Positions 35,129-43,407 of a stretch of DNA of 64,000 bases are shown here, piece after piece. Numbering within the stretch: position 1 is the stretch's first letter; every line of letters begins with the position of its first letter. This DNA is from Armatimonadota bacterium (lineage in GTDB: Bacteria; Armatimonadota; Fimbriimonadia; Fimbriimonadales; ATM1): positions 1-64,000 of the forward strand of contig QEUM01000001.1 of NCBI GenBank assembly GCA_003577165.1, written 5' to 3'. Under the pieces are notes generated by a model. The model saw only the letters and a list, made by a program, of their open reading frames with translations. It was not told the origin of the DNA and did not search any database. The translations under genes and the position numbers were made by a program.

Positions 35129-36112
35129 TCAATCCATTTCGTCGAAGGCGTCGAAGCGGACGGCGTCGCGACCGGTGCCGGTCTTGAGCGCATATCCACG
35201 CTCCTGAAGTTTCTCGCGAACCTCGTCCAGCGCTTTTGACCCGAAGCCTCGAATCGCCATCAAGTCTACGTCCGAGTAACGGAGCAGATCGCGCAACGAG
35301 TCGATGTTGGCGCGCCGGAGGCAGTTGAAAGTGCGCTGGCTGAACTCCATTTCCTCGACTCGAATGTCCGGTACGCCATCCAACTCGGAAGGCTCGTCGT
35401 CCGGGCCGTCCAGGCCCAGATCCATTCGGTTTTCGCTCAGGTCGAAGAAGAGTTTGAAGTAGCGGTCGAGAATCTCCGCGGCCTGGCTTACCGCGACGTT
35501 CGGGGCAACGGCAGCGGTTGTTTCGACCTCGATGGTGAGTCGTTCGTAGTCTGTTCTCTGGCCGACACGCGTGGCCTCAACCGTGTAGTTGACCTTGCGC
35601 ACCGGAGTGTACTGCGAGCCCATCGTGATAAAGCCGATGCGGCCCTTGTACTTCTCGTGCTTGTCCGGCATCACGTAGCCAGTCCCCCACCCGACATAGA
35701 GTTCCATGTACAGGGTGGCCTTCTGATCGCTCAGCGTGCAGAGGTAGCACTCCGGATTCATGATTTCGACTTCCGGCGGGCACTGAATGTCTGCAGCGGT
35801 GACGCGGCCCGGGCCCTTCACGTCGATGATTAGTTCGTAGTCTTCTTCCGGCGGGCGATCGCGATGGATGCGAATCGCGACGTCGCGAAGGTTGAGCAGC
35901 AGTTCGTTCATGTCCTCCTTCACGCCGGGAATGGGCGCGAATTCGTGGAGCACCTTCTCGACGCGAACCGCAGTGATCGCTGCGCCTGGAATCGAACTCA
36001 GCAAGACGCGACGAAGCGCGTTGCCGATCGTCTGTCCGTAACCGCGTTCCAGCGGCGTGAGGACGAACTTGCCGTATGTGTCGTTTAGTTCGAGCGTTTG
36101 AACGTTTGTCAT
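35129..36112 (-). CDS. rpoA: RNA polymerase alpha subunit
   Basis: A 327-aa alpha subunit. The N-terminal dimerisation domain shows FVLTPLERGYGQTIGNALRRVLLSSIPG and the EFAPIPGVKEDMNE segment. An acidic linker (about residues 235-255) leads to the C-terminal helix-hairpin-helix domain (LRRANIDSLRDLL...RGFGSKALDEVREKL) that contacts UP elements and activators. It starts 3 bp after the rpsD stop, in the standard alpha-operon order. Confidence 0.98.
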   Translation of the reverse strand: MTNVQTLELNDTYGKFVLTPLERGYGQTIGNALRRVLLSSIPGAAITAVRVEKVLHEFAPIPGVKEDMNELLLNLRDVAIRIHRDRPPEEDYELIIDVKGPGRVTAADIQCPPEVEIMNPECYLCTLSDQKATLYMELYVGWGTGYVMPDKHEKYKGRIGFITMGSQYTPVRKVNYTVEATRVGQRTDYERLTIEVETTAAVAPNVAVSQAAEILDRYFKLFFDLSENRMDLGLDGPDDEPSELDGVPDIRVEEMEFSQRTFNCLRRANIDSLRDLLRYSDVDLMAIRGFGSKALDEVREKLQERGYALKTGTGRDAVRFDAFDEMD

Positions 36113-36115
36113 GCG

Positions 36116-36754
36116 CTACCTTGAATAGAATTCGACGATCAGTTGTTCGTTAATCAGGGTGTCAATTTCGTCACGTGTCGGGACCTTGACGACCTTCGCG
36201 TCATAGGTTTGGGTTTCGAGCGTCAGCCACGCGGGGGGGTTGGTTGTCGCGACTCGTCCTACCGCTTCTTTGGTGTGGACTGTTTCGCGCTTGCTCTCAT
36301 GAAGCCCAACGACGTCACCGGGCTTGAGTTGGTAACTCGGGATGTTGACTCGACGTCCGTTGACGGTGAAAAAGCGGTGGCCCACCAACTGGCGCGCCTG
36401 TCCTCGCGAACTCGCCCATCCGAGCCTGTAGACCGTGTTGTCGAGGCGCATCTCAAGAAGTTGGAGTAGGTTCTCACCGGTAACTCCGCGCCTTCGGGTC
36501 GCTTCGGCGACGTAGCGCTCAAACTGATCTTCGCGCAGTTGGTAGATGCGCTTCAGTTTTTGCTTCTCAATCAACTGCTCACCGTACTCGGTGATCTTCT
36601 TTCTCATCGCATCTCCGCCGTGCTGTCCAGGAGGCTTTTTGCGCCATTCCTTTTCCATACTGCACTTTCGGGTCGAGCAGCGGTCACCCTTGAGAAAGAG
36701 CTTGACGCCCGCGCGGCGGCAGAAGCGACACTTAGATTGCCAAATAACTGACAT
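36116..36754 (-). CDS. rpsD: 30S ribosomal protein S4, zinc-binding form
   Basis: A 212-aa S4. The N-terminus keeps a CxxC...C...C set (CRFCRR, DRCSTRKCSM), which marks the zinc-containing C+ form. The S4 RNA-binding domain (MRLDNTVYRLGWASSRGQARQLVGHRFF split over residues about 100-130) and the C-terminal INEQLIVEFYSR are complete. S4 often represses its own operon; no S4-type pseudoknot was identified here. Confidence 0.97.
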   Translation of the reverse strand: MSVIWQSKCRFCRRAGVKLFLKGDRCSTRKCSMEKEWRKKPPGQHGGDAMRKKITEYGEQLIEKQKLKRIYQLREDQFERYVAEATRRRGVTGENLLQLLEMRLDNTVYRLGWASSRGQARQLVGHRFFTVNGRRVNIPSYQLKPGDVVGLHESKRETVHTKEAVGRVATTNPPAWLTLETQTYDAKVVKVPTRDEIDTLINEQLIVEFYSR

Positions 36755-36769
36755 GAAACTGCTTCCTCG

Positions 36770-37162
36770 TTAGACCCTGCGCCTCTTCGGCGGTCGGCAG
36801 CCGTTGTGCGGCAACGGCGTCACGTCTCGGATGGAAACCACGTCGAGTCCGTTCGCCTGAAGCGCGCGGATGGCCGTTTCTCTTCCGGCGCCAGGACCTT
36901 GAACCCAGATGTCAACCCTCTTCACTCCATGCTCCGCGGCGCGCTTGGCAGCATCCTCTGCGGCCACCTGTGCGGCGAACGGAGTTCCTTTGCGGCTGCC
37001 TTTGAAGTTGACCCGTCCGGCGCTTGACCAGCAGATCACGTTGCCCTGCGGGTCGGTGAGAGTGACGATGGTGTTGTTGAACGTGGATTTGATGTGCGCC
37101 ACCGCGTGGAGCACATTCTTCGACGCCTTCTGCTTCTGTCGACCCGTGGGCTTTCTTGCCAT
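36770..37162 (-). CDS. rpsK: 30S ribosomal protein S11
   Basis: A 130-aa S11 with [41 protein letters not shown] and the C-terminal [21 protein letters not shown], which contributes to the platform of the 30S subunit near the E site. It follows rpsM by 25 bp. Confidence 0.98.
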   Translation of the reverse strand: MARKPTGRQKQKASKNVLHAVAHIKSTFNNTIVTLTDPQGNVICWSSAGRVNFKGSRKGTPFAAQVAAEDAAKRAAEHGVKRVDIWVQGPGAGRETAIRALQANGLDVVSIRDVTPLPHNGCRPPKRRRV

Positions 37163-37187
37163 TTGGATTCAGTGCCTCTCCAGTTTC

Positions 37188-37565
37188 CTACTTGGTTGCC
37201 TTCTTCTTTCCGGCAACCGTCTTCTTGGGACCCTTTCGTGTCCTCGAATTCGTTCTCGTGTTCTGTCCGCGGACGGGGAGTCCGCGCCGATGGCGGAGTC
37301 CTCGATAGCAGCCAATTTCGATGAGCCGTCGGATGTTCTGCTGAACCTCTTGCCGAAGGTCACCTTCGACTTGGTAATCGTTGTCGATGATCTCGCGGAG
37401 TTTAGCCACGTCCTGGTCGGAGAGCTCTCGGACCTTGACGGTGGGGTCCACTCCCGCCCGCTTGCAGATCTCGGCGGCGTTGCGGCGGCCGATCCCGTAG
37501 AGGTACGGGAGCGCGTAAAGGACGGCTTTGTCTCGCGGAAGGTCTACGCCTGAAATACGTGCCAA
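37188..37565 (-). CDS. rpsM: 30S ribosomal protein S13
   Basis: A 125-aa S13 with the N-terminal [20 protein letters not shown] and the C-terminal basic region [20 protein letters not shown] that contacts tRNA and the A-site finger. The initiation codon is TTG, supported by an AGGAG ribosome binding site seven bases upstream, which is unusual for a highly expressed ribosomal protein. rpmJ lies 10 bp upstream. Confidence 0.97.
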   Translation of the reverse strand: MARISGVDLPRDKAVLYALPYLYGIGRRNAAEICKRAGVDPTVKVRELSDQDVAKLREIIDNDYQVEGDLRQEVQQNIRRLIEIGCYRGLRHRRGLPVRGQNTRTNSRTRKGPKKTVAGKKKATK

Positions 37566-37575
37566 ATCTGTTCTC

Positions 37576-37689
37576 CTACCCCTGTCGCTGCTTGTGCTTC
37601 GGGTTCTTGCAAAGCACCCTCACCACGCCCTTTCGGCGGATGATCTTGCACTTGTCACACATCTTTTTGACGCTTGTTTGAACCTTCAT
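37576..37689 (-). CDS. rpmJ: 50S ribosomal protein L36, zinc form
   Basis: A 37-codon gene encoding [20 protein letters not shown] and continuing to [10 protein letters not shown]. The CxxC...C...H zinc set (CDKC, LCKNPKH) marks the C+ form. It sits in the conserved infA-rpmJ-rpsM order. A GC hairpin (CCCGG-CGT-CCGGG) and a TATACT -10-like element lie in the 96-bp gap before it, but no matching -35 was found. Confidence 0.96.
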   Translation of the reverse strand: MKVQTSVKKMCDKCKIIRRKGVVRVLCKNPKHKQRQG

Positions 37690-37785
37690 CTTGACGTACC
37701 CCAGGCTGCGCGGTGGGAAGGGGTAAGCACCCTGCCCGGACGCCGGGCGCAAGGGCGAAGTATACCCCAGGGCCGACCCTCCCTC

Positions 37786-38031
37786 CTACTTGAAGCGATA
37801 GACGATCCTCCCTTTGGTGAGGTCGTACGGGCTGAGTTCGACCTTGACCTTGTCCCCCGGCAGGATCCGGATGTAGTACATCCTCATCTTGCCGCTGACG
37901 TGGGCCAGGACCTCATTGCCGGTCTCCAGGAGGACCCGGAACTTGGCGCTGGGCAGCCTCTCGACAACCGTGCCTTCGACCTCGATGCCTCGTTCCTTGT
38001 CCGATGTCTTGATATGCCTCTGTTTAGGCAT
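37786..38031 (-). CDS. infA: Translation initiation factor IF-1
   Basis: An 81-aa S1-like OB-fold protein that blocks the ribosomal A site during initiation. Recognisable segments are [43 protein letters not shown] and the end [15 protein letters not shown]. It is slightly longer at the N-terminus ([15 protein letters not shown]) than the 72-aa standard form. The start overlaps the map stop region by 8 bp. Confidence 0.97.
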   Translation of the reverse strand: MPKQRHIKTSDKERGIEVEGTVVERLPSAKFRVLLETGNEVLAHVSGKMRMYYIRILPGDKVKVELSPYDLTKGRIVYRFK

Positions 38032-38794
38032 GGATGGCTTCCTCCTCCGGCAGCGCCGTCAGTATCTCGGGCGCGCCGTCTGTGATGGCTACCATGTGCT
38101 CGAAGTGGGCCGAGAGTTTGCCGTCCTGGGTGACGACCGTCCAGTCGTCCGCCAGGGTCTTCACCTCGGGCCTTCCTTCGTTGATCATGGGTTCGATGCA
38201 AATCGTCATGCCCGGTCTAAGGGTCTCGCCTCTTCCGGGGCGGCCGAAGTTGGGGACGTCGGGCTGTTCGTGGAGCCTGCGGCCGATGGCGTGTCCCACG
38301 AGGTCGCGCACGACCGAGCAGCCCTGGGATTCGACGTAGGACTGGACCGCGTGGCCAATGTGGCCCGTCGTCCTCCCCGCCCGAGCTTGGGCTATTCCCT
38401 GATAGAGGCCCTCGCGGGTGACATTGAGGAGCCGGCGGGCGGCGGGGCTGATCTCCCCAACGGGAAACGTCCAGGCTCCGTCTCCATGGAATCCGTCCTT
38501 GTAGGCGCCGATGTCGAGGGTCACGATGTCGCCTTCCTGCAGTTCCCGCGGGCCCGGGATGCCGTGCACCACTTCGTCGTTGACGGAGATGCAGACCGAC
38601 TTGGGAAAGCCCCGGTAGTTGAGAAAGGAGGGTACGGCGCCGTTCTGCGCCAAGAAGTCGTGGCCGATGCGATCCAGTTCACCAGTCGTGATCCCGGGCC
38701 GGATGTGGGCGGCCATTTTCCGGATGGCGAGGGCGACGAGCCTGCCGCACTCACGCATCTTGAGCAAGTCCTTGTCCGTTTTAAGGGAGATCAC
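38024..38794 (-). CDS. map: Methionine aminopeptidase type I
   Basis: A 256-aa dinuclear metallopeptidase that removes the initiator Met from nascent proteins. Metal ligands appear in the expected order: Asp in [20 protein letters not shown] (two), His in [18 protein letters not shown], Glu in TICIEPMIN and Glu-less C-terminal [19 protein letters not shown] carrying the last Glu. The start is GTG 38794 in a GTGA overlap with the adk stop. It is placed in the usual secY-adk-map-infA order. Confidence 0.96.
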   Translation of the reverse strand: MISLKTDKDLLKMRECGRLVALAIRKMAAHIRPGITTGELDRIGHDFLAQNGAVPSFLNYRGFPKSVCISVNDEVVHGIPGPRELQEGDIVTLDIGAYKDGFHGDGAWTFPVGEISPAARRLLNVTREGLYQGIAQARAGRTTGHIGHAVQSYVESQGCSVVRDLVGHAIGRRLHEQPDVPNFGRPGRGETLRPGMTICIEPMINEGRPEVKTLADDWTVVTQDGKLSAHFEHMVAITDGAPEILTALPEEEAIHA

Positions 38795-39363
38795 GACTCC
38801 AGCACCTCTCGGACGGACTCGAACACCTCGGAGATGGTTCCACCAGCCGGGATTCTGTGCAACTTGCCCTGCTTCTCATAGTAGTCAATGAGGGGCGCGG
38901 TCGCCTCTTCATACACGCGAAGCCTTTGCTTGGCGACTTCGATATCGTCGTCCGTCCGGCCCTCGATGGCGGCCCGACCGGAGATTCGCTGCAGCAGCAC
39001 GCTCTCTTCCGCCTCGAATGCGATGACATGTGTGATCGGCCTTTCATGCGACTCGCACATGGCATCGAGCGCTTCGGCCTGCTTCACGGTTCTTGGAAAA
39101 CCGTCCAACAGGAAACCTCCGTCGAGCGTTTCTGCACACAAGCGCTCGCGAACAACGCCGATGATCACGTCGTCCGGAACCAGGCGGCCGCAAGACATGT
39201 ACTCGCCGGCGATTTTGCCGAGGGGGGTTCCGGCTGCCACCGCTTGCCGCAGCATCTCACCTGTCGAGAGCGAGCAGAGACCGCACGATTCGCATATTCG
39301 CTTCGCCTGGGTTCCCTTTCCCACTCCTGGGGGACCGAGCAGCACTACTCGCAGGTCGGGCAT
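38791..39363 (-). CDS. adk: Adenylate kinase, short-lid form
   Basis: A 190-aa enzyme interconverting ATP + AMP and 2 ADP. P-loop GPPGVGKGT opens the protein, and FLLDGFPRTVKQAE and the AMP-binding region are intact. The LID region (RISGRAAIEGRTDDD) is the short form without the zinc-binding cysteines of the long form. It lies 3 bp after secY and overlaps map by 4 bp. Confidence 0.97.
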   Translation of the reverse strand: MPDLRVVLLGPPGVGKGTQAKRICESCGLCSLSTGEMLRQAVAAGTPLGKIAGEYMSCGRLVPDDVIIGVVRERLCAETLDGGFLLDGFPRTVKQAEALDAMCESHERPITHVIAFEAEESVLLQRISGRAAIEGRTDDDIEVAKQRLRVYEEATAPLIDYYEKQGKLHRIPAGGTISEVFESVREVLES

Positions 39364-39366
39364 GAG

Positions 39367-40665
39367 TTACTTGTTGTATCCGCGCATGATCAAGTTGGCT
39401 TCCACCTGCCGCATCAAGTCGAGGACGACGCTCACGATGATGAGGAGCGATGTGCCGCCGACTAAGTTGAACGTTTGGCTGTTGATCTGGGTGATGCTCG
39501 GCACGTAAAAAGGAATCAACGACACAAACGCAAGGAACAGCGCGCCGACGACGGTGATCCGACTGATGACCTGGTCGAGAAACTCTTCCGTCTGCTTGCC
39601 TTGCCGAACGCCCGGGATGTAGGCGCCGGATCTTTTGAGGTGCGCTGCGATGTCTTCGACGTTGAACTGAATCGCTGTGTAGAAATAGGTGAAGAAGAAG
39701 ATGAGCCCTGCGTAGACCAGGGAGCCTGACACCCAGTGGTACCAGAACGCCGTTTGCGGATTCGGGCTGAAGAAGGACCCGACGTTCGTCCAGAAGACGG
39801 CCCACTCGGTCCCGGGCGCAAACGACGCGAACGTTTGCGGCATGTACAGGAGGGAGATCGCAAAGATGATCGGAATAACGCCAGCGGCGTTGACCGGAAT
39901 GGGCAGGAAACTGCTCCCGCCGCCCAGCATCTTCGACCCAAAGTTGCGGCGCATGTGCTGGATTGTGATTCTCCTCTGCGCTTGGGTGAAGAAGACGATC
40001 ATCGCGGTCACGCCGATGAAGATCGCTGCGAGCAGCAGAATCTGCCAGATCTGGATGAACTCGTCTTTCGCCAGCCTTTCGATCTGAAGCGGGAATGAAA
40101 TCACGATGCCAGCGAAGATCATCAGGCTGACGCCCTGGCCAATTCCCTTCTCTTGGATCTGCTCGCCGAGCCAGAGCACCATCATGGCTCCCGCCATCCA
40201 GAAGACGATGATCATGACCTTTGCGAGCGGTGCCAGTGGAAGGCCACCCGTGAGCATCTGAATGAACCCGAGCCCTTGGAACACGCAAAGGACGATTGTG
40301 AGCGCGCGTGTTCTTTGCGCTCGCTTCATCCGCTCGTACTGACCGCCCTCCATTTGCTCTTTCTTGAGCGATGGGATGGCGATCGTCATCAACTGCATGA
40401 TGATCGAGGCCGTGATGTATGGGTTGAGGCCGAGAGCGAAGATGCTAAGCCTGCGCAACGCGCCGCCCGTGAACATGTTCAGCATGTCCAACAGGCCGCC
40501 CGAACCGGTCAATTTCGCGAGAACTTCCTGGGGGCTGTATCCGGGAACGGGAACTTGAACGTGAAGCCCAACGGCATACACGCCGAACATCGCAAAGACG
40601 AACAGGATTCTCTGCCGAAGCTCCGGTTCGGCCCATGCGGCTCGAATCGTGTCCGCCAATTTCAC
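39367..40665 (-). CDS. secY: Protein translocase subunit SecY
   Basis: A 432-aa protein with 10 membrane helices that forms the Sec channel. Family landmarks include the FALGLNPYITASIIMQLMTI segment with the plug region just before it, PVNAAGVIPIIFAISLLYMP, and cytoplasmic basic loops such as RRITIQHMRRNFGSKM. It starts with GTG overlapping the rplO stop by 4 bp, so translation is coupled to L15 synthesis as in many bacteria. Confidence 0.97.
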   Translation of the reverse strand: MKLADTIRAAWAEPELRQRILFVFAMFGVYAVGLHVQVPVPGYSPQEVLAKLTGSGGLLDMLNMFTGGALRRLSIFALGLNPYITASIIMQLMTIAIPSLKKEQMEGGQYERMKRAQRTRALTIVLCVFQGLGFIQMLTGGLPLAPLAKVMIIVFWMAGAMMVLWLGEQIQEKGIGQGVSLMIFAGIVISFPLQIERLAKDEFIQIWQILLLAAIFIGVTAMIVFFTQAQRRITIQHMRRNFGSKMLGGGSSFLPIPVNAAGVIPIIFAISLLYMPQTFASFAPGTEWAVFWTNVGSFFSPNPQTAFWYHWVSGSLVYAGLIFFFTYFYTAIQFNVEDIAAHLKRSGAYIPGVRQGKQTEEFLDQVISRITVVGALFLAFVSLIPFYVPSITQINSQTFNLVGGTSLLIIVSVVLDLMRQVEANLIMRGYNK

Positions 40666-41102
40666 AAGCGGATGACCTCTCCTCCCGCCTTGACGATCTT
40701 CTCTTCCGCCGTCTTGCTAAAGGCGTGCGCCGAGACCTTGAGTTTCTTCGTGACCTCGCCGAATCCAAGCACCTTCAGACCGCTCTTCATGTTGCCGACC
40801 AGGCCCTTGGTGCGGGCGATCTCTGGCGTGACTTCGTCCCCCGAGGCGAAGGCTTCTTCGAGGACCGACAAGTTCAGAACCGCGTACACCTTGCTGTTCG
40901 GGTTGCGGAAGCCTTTTCGAACGGGAAGCCGGCGGTGGATCGGCGTCTGGCCGCCTTCGAATCCGGGATGGATGCTCGTCCTCGACTTCTGGCCTTTCGT
41001 TCCTCGCGAGGCGGTTTTGCCTGAGCCGCTGCCGATTCCGCGGCCGACGCGCCGCTTCTTCTTCCGACTGCCGGAGTCCGGCTTCAAATCATGAAGTCGC
41101 AT
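40662..41102 (-). CDS. rplO: 50S ribosomal protein L15
   Basis: A 146-aa L15 with the extended glycine/basic N-terminus (KKRRVGRGIGSGSGKTASRG, then QKSR) and the globular C-terminal domain ending in SKTAEEKIVKAGGEVIRL. It overlaps rpmD by 14 bp and secY by 4 bp. Confidence 0.97.
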   Translation of the reverse strand: MRLHDLKPDSGSRKKKRRVGRGIGSGSGKTASRGTKGQKSRTSIHPGFEGGQTPIHRRLPVRKGFRNPNSKVYAVLNLSVLEEAFASGDEVTPEIARTKGLVGNMKSGLKVLGFGEVTKKLKVSAHAFSKTAEEKIVKAGGEVIRL

Positions 41103-41286
41103 TGGATTCCTCCAGGGGACGGACTTCCACCATGTGGCGCACCTTGTGAAGCATGCCTCGGATGGAAGGCGTGTCTTCGTGGATCACGACTTGGTGGAGC
41201 TTACGCAAACCGAGCGCGGTGACGGTTCTGCGATTGCCGACGTTGTTGCCGATTGGACTCTTAACCAACTTCACTTGCAACTTCAT
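41089..41286 (-). CDS. rpmD: 50S ribosomal protein L30
   Basis: A 65-aa L30 starting MKLQVKLVKSPIGNNVGNRR, with TALGLRKLHQVVIHEDTPSIRG typical of the family. ATG 41286 is the right start; the frame upstream is antisense or shadow to rpsE. It overlaps rpsE by 26 bp. Confidence 0.95.
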   Translation of the reverse strand: MKLQVKLVKSPIGNNVGNRRTVTALGLRKLHQVVIHEDTPSIRGMLHKVRHMVEVRPLEESNATS

Positions 41287-41833
41287 GTGCTTCCTCTTTC
41301 GATTCTTTGGTGAACCACGGCGCGATGTCCTTGAGTTCGAGGCTTCTTTGTGCGGCTCGCTCTTTCGGATCCGTGAGTTGTTCCAGCGCATTGAGCGCGG
41401 CCCATGCGCAGTTGACCGCGTTTCGGCTGCCGAGGGTTTTGGCGAGCACGTCGTGGATGCCTGCGGCTTCCAGGATGGACCGAACGGCGCCACCAGCGAC
41501 GACGCCGGTTCCCTCGCTCGCGGGCTGAAGGAGAACTCGCGTGCTGCCTTCTTGTCCGATGATGCGGTGGGGAATGGTGCGGTCCACCATCGGCACTCGG
41601 ATCATGGACTTTCGAGCCGCGTCCTCACCCTTTCGGATCGCGTCGGGAACGCCCCGGGCCTTGCCGATGGCTGCTCCTACCCGGCCTTGGCCATCGCCTA
41701 CGACGACAAGCACGCTCCAAGACATGGTGCGTCCGCCCTTGTGCGTCTTGGAGACCTTGTTGGTCTGGACGACCCTTACATCGAGGCCGTCGCTTTCCTG
41801 TCCTCTCGAACTGTCGAAACGTCCACCGCGCAT
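41261..41833 (-). CDS. rpsE: 30S ribosomal protein S5
   Basis: A 190-aa S5 with the double-stranded-RNA-like domain (VVQTNKVSKTHKGGRTMSWS, VVGDGQGRVGAAIGKARGVP) and the C-terminal GTGVVAGGAVRSILEAAGI domain. S5 lies at the mRNA entrance and affects decoding accuracy. It is slightly extended at the C-terminus (KESKEEAHEVASEVG). Confidence 0.97.
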   Translation of the reverse strand: MRGGRFDSSRGQESDGLDVRVVQTNKVSKTHKGGRTMSWSVLVVVGDGQGRVGAAIGKARGVPDAIRKGEDAARKSMIRVPMVDRTIPHRIIGQEGSTRVLLQPASEGTGVVAGGAVRSILEAAGIHDVLAKTLGSRNAVNCAWAALNALEQLTDPKERAAQRSLELKDIAPWFTKESKEEAHEVASEVG

Positions 41834-41838
41834 TCTGT

Positions 41839-42189
41839 TTAGAACTCCATCCCGGCCTCTCGGGCCGCTTGTGCGAGCGCGGCTACGCGCCCTGCGTATC
41901 GGAAACCGCCGCGGTCGAAGACGACCCTTTTGATTCCCTTCTCTTTCGATCGCTCGGCGATCAGTTTGCCGACCGCCTTGGCTCCGTCGATGTTGCCGCC
42001 CTTCTCAATGCCCTTTTCCAGGCTGCTGGCGGCTGCGAGCGTAACCCCGTGCTCATCATCGATGACTTGAACGATGATGTGCTTCAGGCTTCTAAACACC
42101 GAAAGCCGCGGCCGTTCCGCAGTTCCGGTCACTCGCTTGCGGAGGCGCTTGTGCCTCAATACTCGCATGTCTTGTGTCGTCTTGCTCAT
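41839..42189 (-). CDS. rplR: 50S ribosomal protein L18
   Basis: A 116-aa L18 with the basic N-terminus ([20 protein letters not shown]), [14 protein letters not shown] and the final [28 protein letters not shown]. It binds 5S rRNA together with L5. It lies 12 bp after rplF and 5 bp before rpsE. Confidence 0.97.
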   Translation of the reverse strand: MSKTTQDMRVLRHKRLRKRVTGTAERPRLSVFRSLKHIIVQVIDDEHGVTLAAASSLEKGIEKGGNIDGAKAVGKLIAERSKEKGIKRVVFDRGGFRYAGRVAALAQAAREAGMEF

Positions 42190-42201
42190 TGCAGTTGTGC
42201 G

Positions 42202-42759
42202 CTAACTTGCGGCGCGCTTACCTTGCTTGAGTTTGATGTACTCACCTTGATAGCGTATGCCCTTCCCTTTGTAGGGGTCAGGCTTTCGAACTCGTCGGAT
42301 GTCTGCGGCAACCTGACCGACCTTCTGCCGGTCGATCCCTCGGACCTTCACTTGGATAATCCTGGAGCGATCTTCCTGCCCCACCTCAAACTGGATTCCG
42401 GGTGGGGGGGACACTCGAACTGGGTGCGAATAGCCGATGTTGAGCACCAGATCCGAGCCTTCGACCGTCGCACGATAGCCGACGCCGTGGATCTCAAGTC
42501 CCTTCTCGAATCCCTGGCTGACACCGACCACCATATTGGAGATGAGGGTGCGAGCGAGGCCATGTTGGCTTCTGTGGCGCGCTTGTTGCGACGGCCTCGC
42601 GACAAGCACTTGGCCCTCTTCGATCGCTACGGAAAGGTCGGGACTCACTTGCTCTGAAAGTTCGCCCTTCGGTCCCTTCACGCGCACTCGATTGCCGGGC
42701 TCGACTTCAACAGTCACCCCACTCGGAATCGGAATCGGCTTTTCACCAATACGTGACAT
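42202..42759 (-). CDS. rplF: 50S ribosomal protein L6
   Basis: A 185-aa L6 with the two-domain pattern: N-terminal MSRIGEKPIPIPSGVTVEVE and the C-terminal signature IRRVRKPDPYKGKGIRYQGE near the sarcin-ricin loop. It contains a G7 homopolymer (42404-42410) encoding Pro residues. It follows rpsH by 8 bp. Confidence 0.97.
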   Translation of the reverse strand: MSRIGEKPIPIPSGVTVEVEPGNRVRVKGPKGELSEQVSPDLSVAIEEGQVLVARPSQQARHRSQHGLARTLISNMVVGVSQGFEKGLEIHGVGYRATVEGSDLVLNIGYSHPVRVSPPPGIQFEVGQEDRSRIIQVKVRGIDRQKVGQVAADIRRVRKPDPYKGKGIRYQGEYIKLKQGKRAAS

Positions 42760-42767
42760 TGCTCAAC

Positions 42768-43163
42768 CTACCAAATCTCGCAAAGAATCTCTCCACCGAT
42801 TCTTCGCTTTCGCGCCTCGCGGTCCGTCATCAGACCTTGATTCGTGCTGACGATCTGCGTCGCCATGCCGCTACGAACAGGCCGAAGTTCACGAGCGGCC
42901 TTGTAGACACGCAGACCCGGCCTGCTGATTCTCTTTAGTTGGCGCAGCACGGGACGGCGTTTGCTGTCGTATCGCAGGTGCAGTCTCAGGGTCGGGAAGG
43001 CGGTTTCACGAACGACTTCGACGTCCGCGACAACTCCTTCCGATCGAAGGAGGCCTGCGATGCCTTCCTTGATCTTGCTGTGTGGAACATCAACGGTCGC
43101 GTGCTTCGCTCTGTAAGCGTTTCGCACTCGAGTCAACAGGTCAGAGATCGGATCGCTATGCAT
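42768..43163 (-). CDS. rpsH: 30S ribosomal protein S8
   Basis: A 131-aa S8 with SDLLTRVRNAYRAKHATVDVP and the C-terminal MATQIVSTNQGLMTDREARKRRIGGEILCEIW, which binds helix 21 of 16S rRNA. In E. coli S8 represses the spc operon by binding near rplE; the EF-G-like insertion sits just upstream of this region here. Confidence 0.97.
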   Translation of the reverse strand: MHSDPISDLLTRVRNAYRAKHATVDVPHSKIKEGIAGLLRSEGVVADVEVVRETAFPTLRLHLRYDSKRRPVLRQLKRISRPGLRVYKAARELRPVRSGMATQIVSTNQGLMTDREARKRRIGGEILCEIW

Positions 43164-43166
43164 AAG

Positions 43167-43352
43167 TTACCAACTCGACTTCGTGACTCCCGGGAGCATG
43201 CCTTTGTTGGCCAACTCCCTTAGACAGATGCGGCACACGCCGAAGTAGCGGAAGTAGCCATGCGGCCTTCCGCAGATCGAGCATCGGTTGTATGCTCGCA
43301 CTTTGAATTTCGGCTTATGTTTCTGTTTCTCAATTAGGCACTTTTTTGCCAT
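43167..43352 (-). CDS. rpsN: 30S ribosomal protein S14, short zinc type
   Basis: A 61-aa S14 of the zinc type (rpsZ-like), starting [20 protein letters not shown] and carrying [20 protein letters not shown] with the paired CxxC motifs, then [21 protein letters not shown] 43352 is chosen over an in-frame upstream extension with no family resemblance. It lies 3 bp before rpsH and 55 bp after the EF-G-like gene. Confidence 0.96.
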   Translation of the reverse strand: MAKKCLIEKQKHKPKFKVRAYNRCSICGRPHGYFRYFGVCRICLRELANKGMLPGVTKSSW

Positions 43353-43407
43353 AGTTCTCTCCGATTCGCAATTGCGGATATCGAGACACAATTTTCGATT
43401 ATACCCG

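Noticed and set aside
37759-37764. TATACT -10-like element before rpmJ
   Set aside because: No -35 sequence at a workable distance and only a GG instead of TG extension, so I do not call a promoter.
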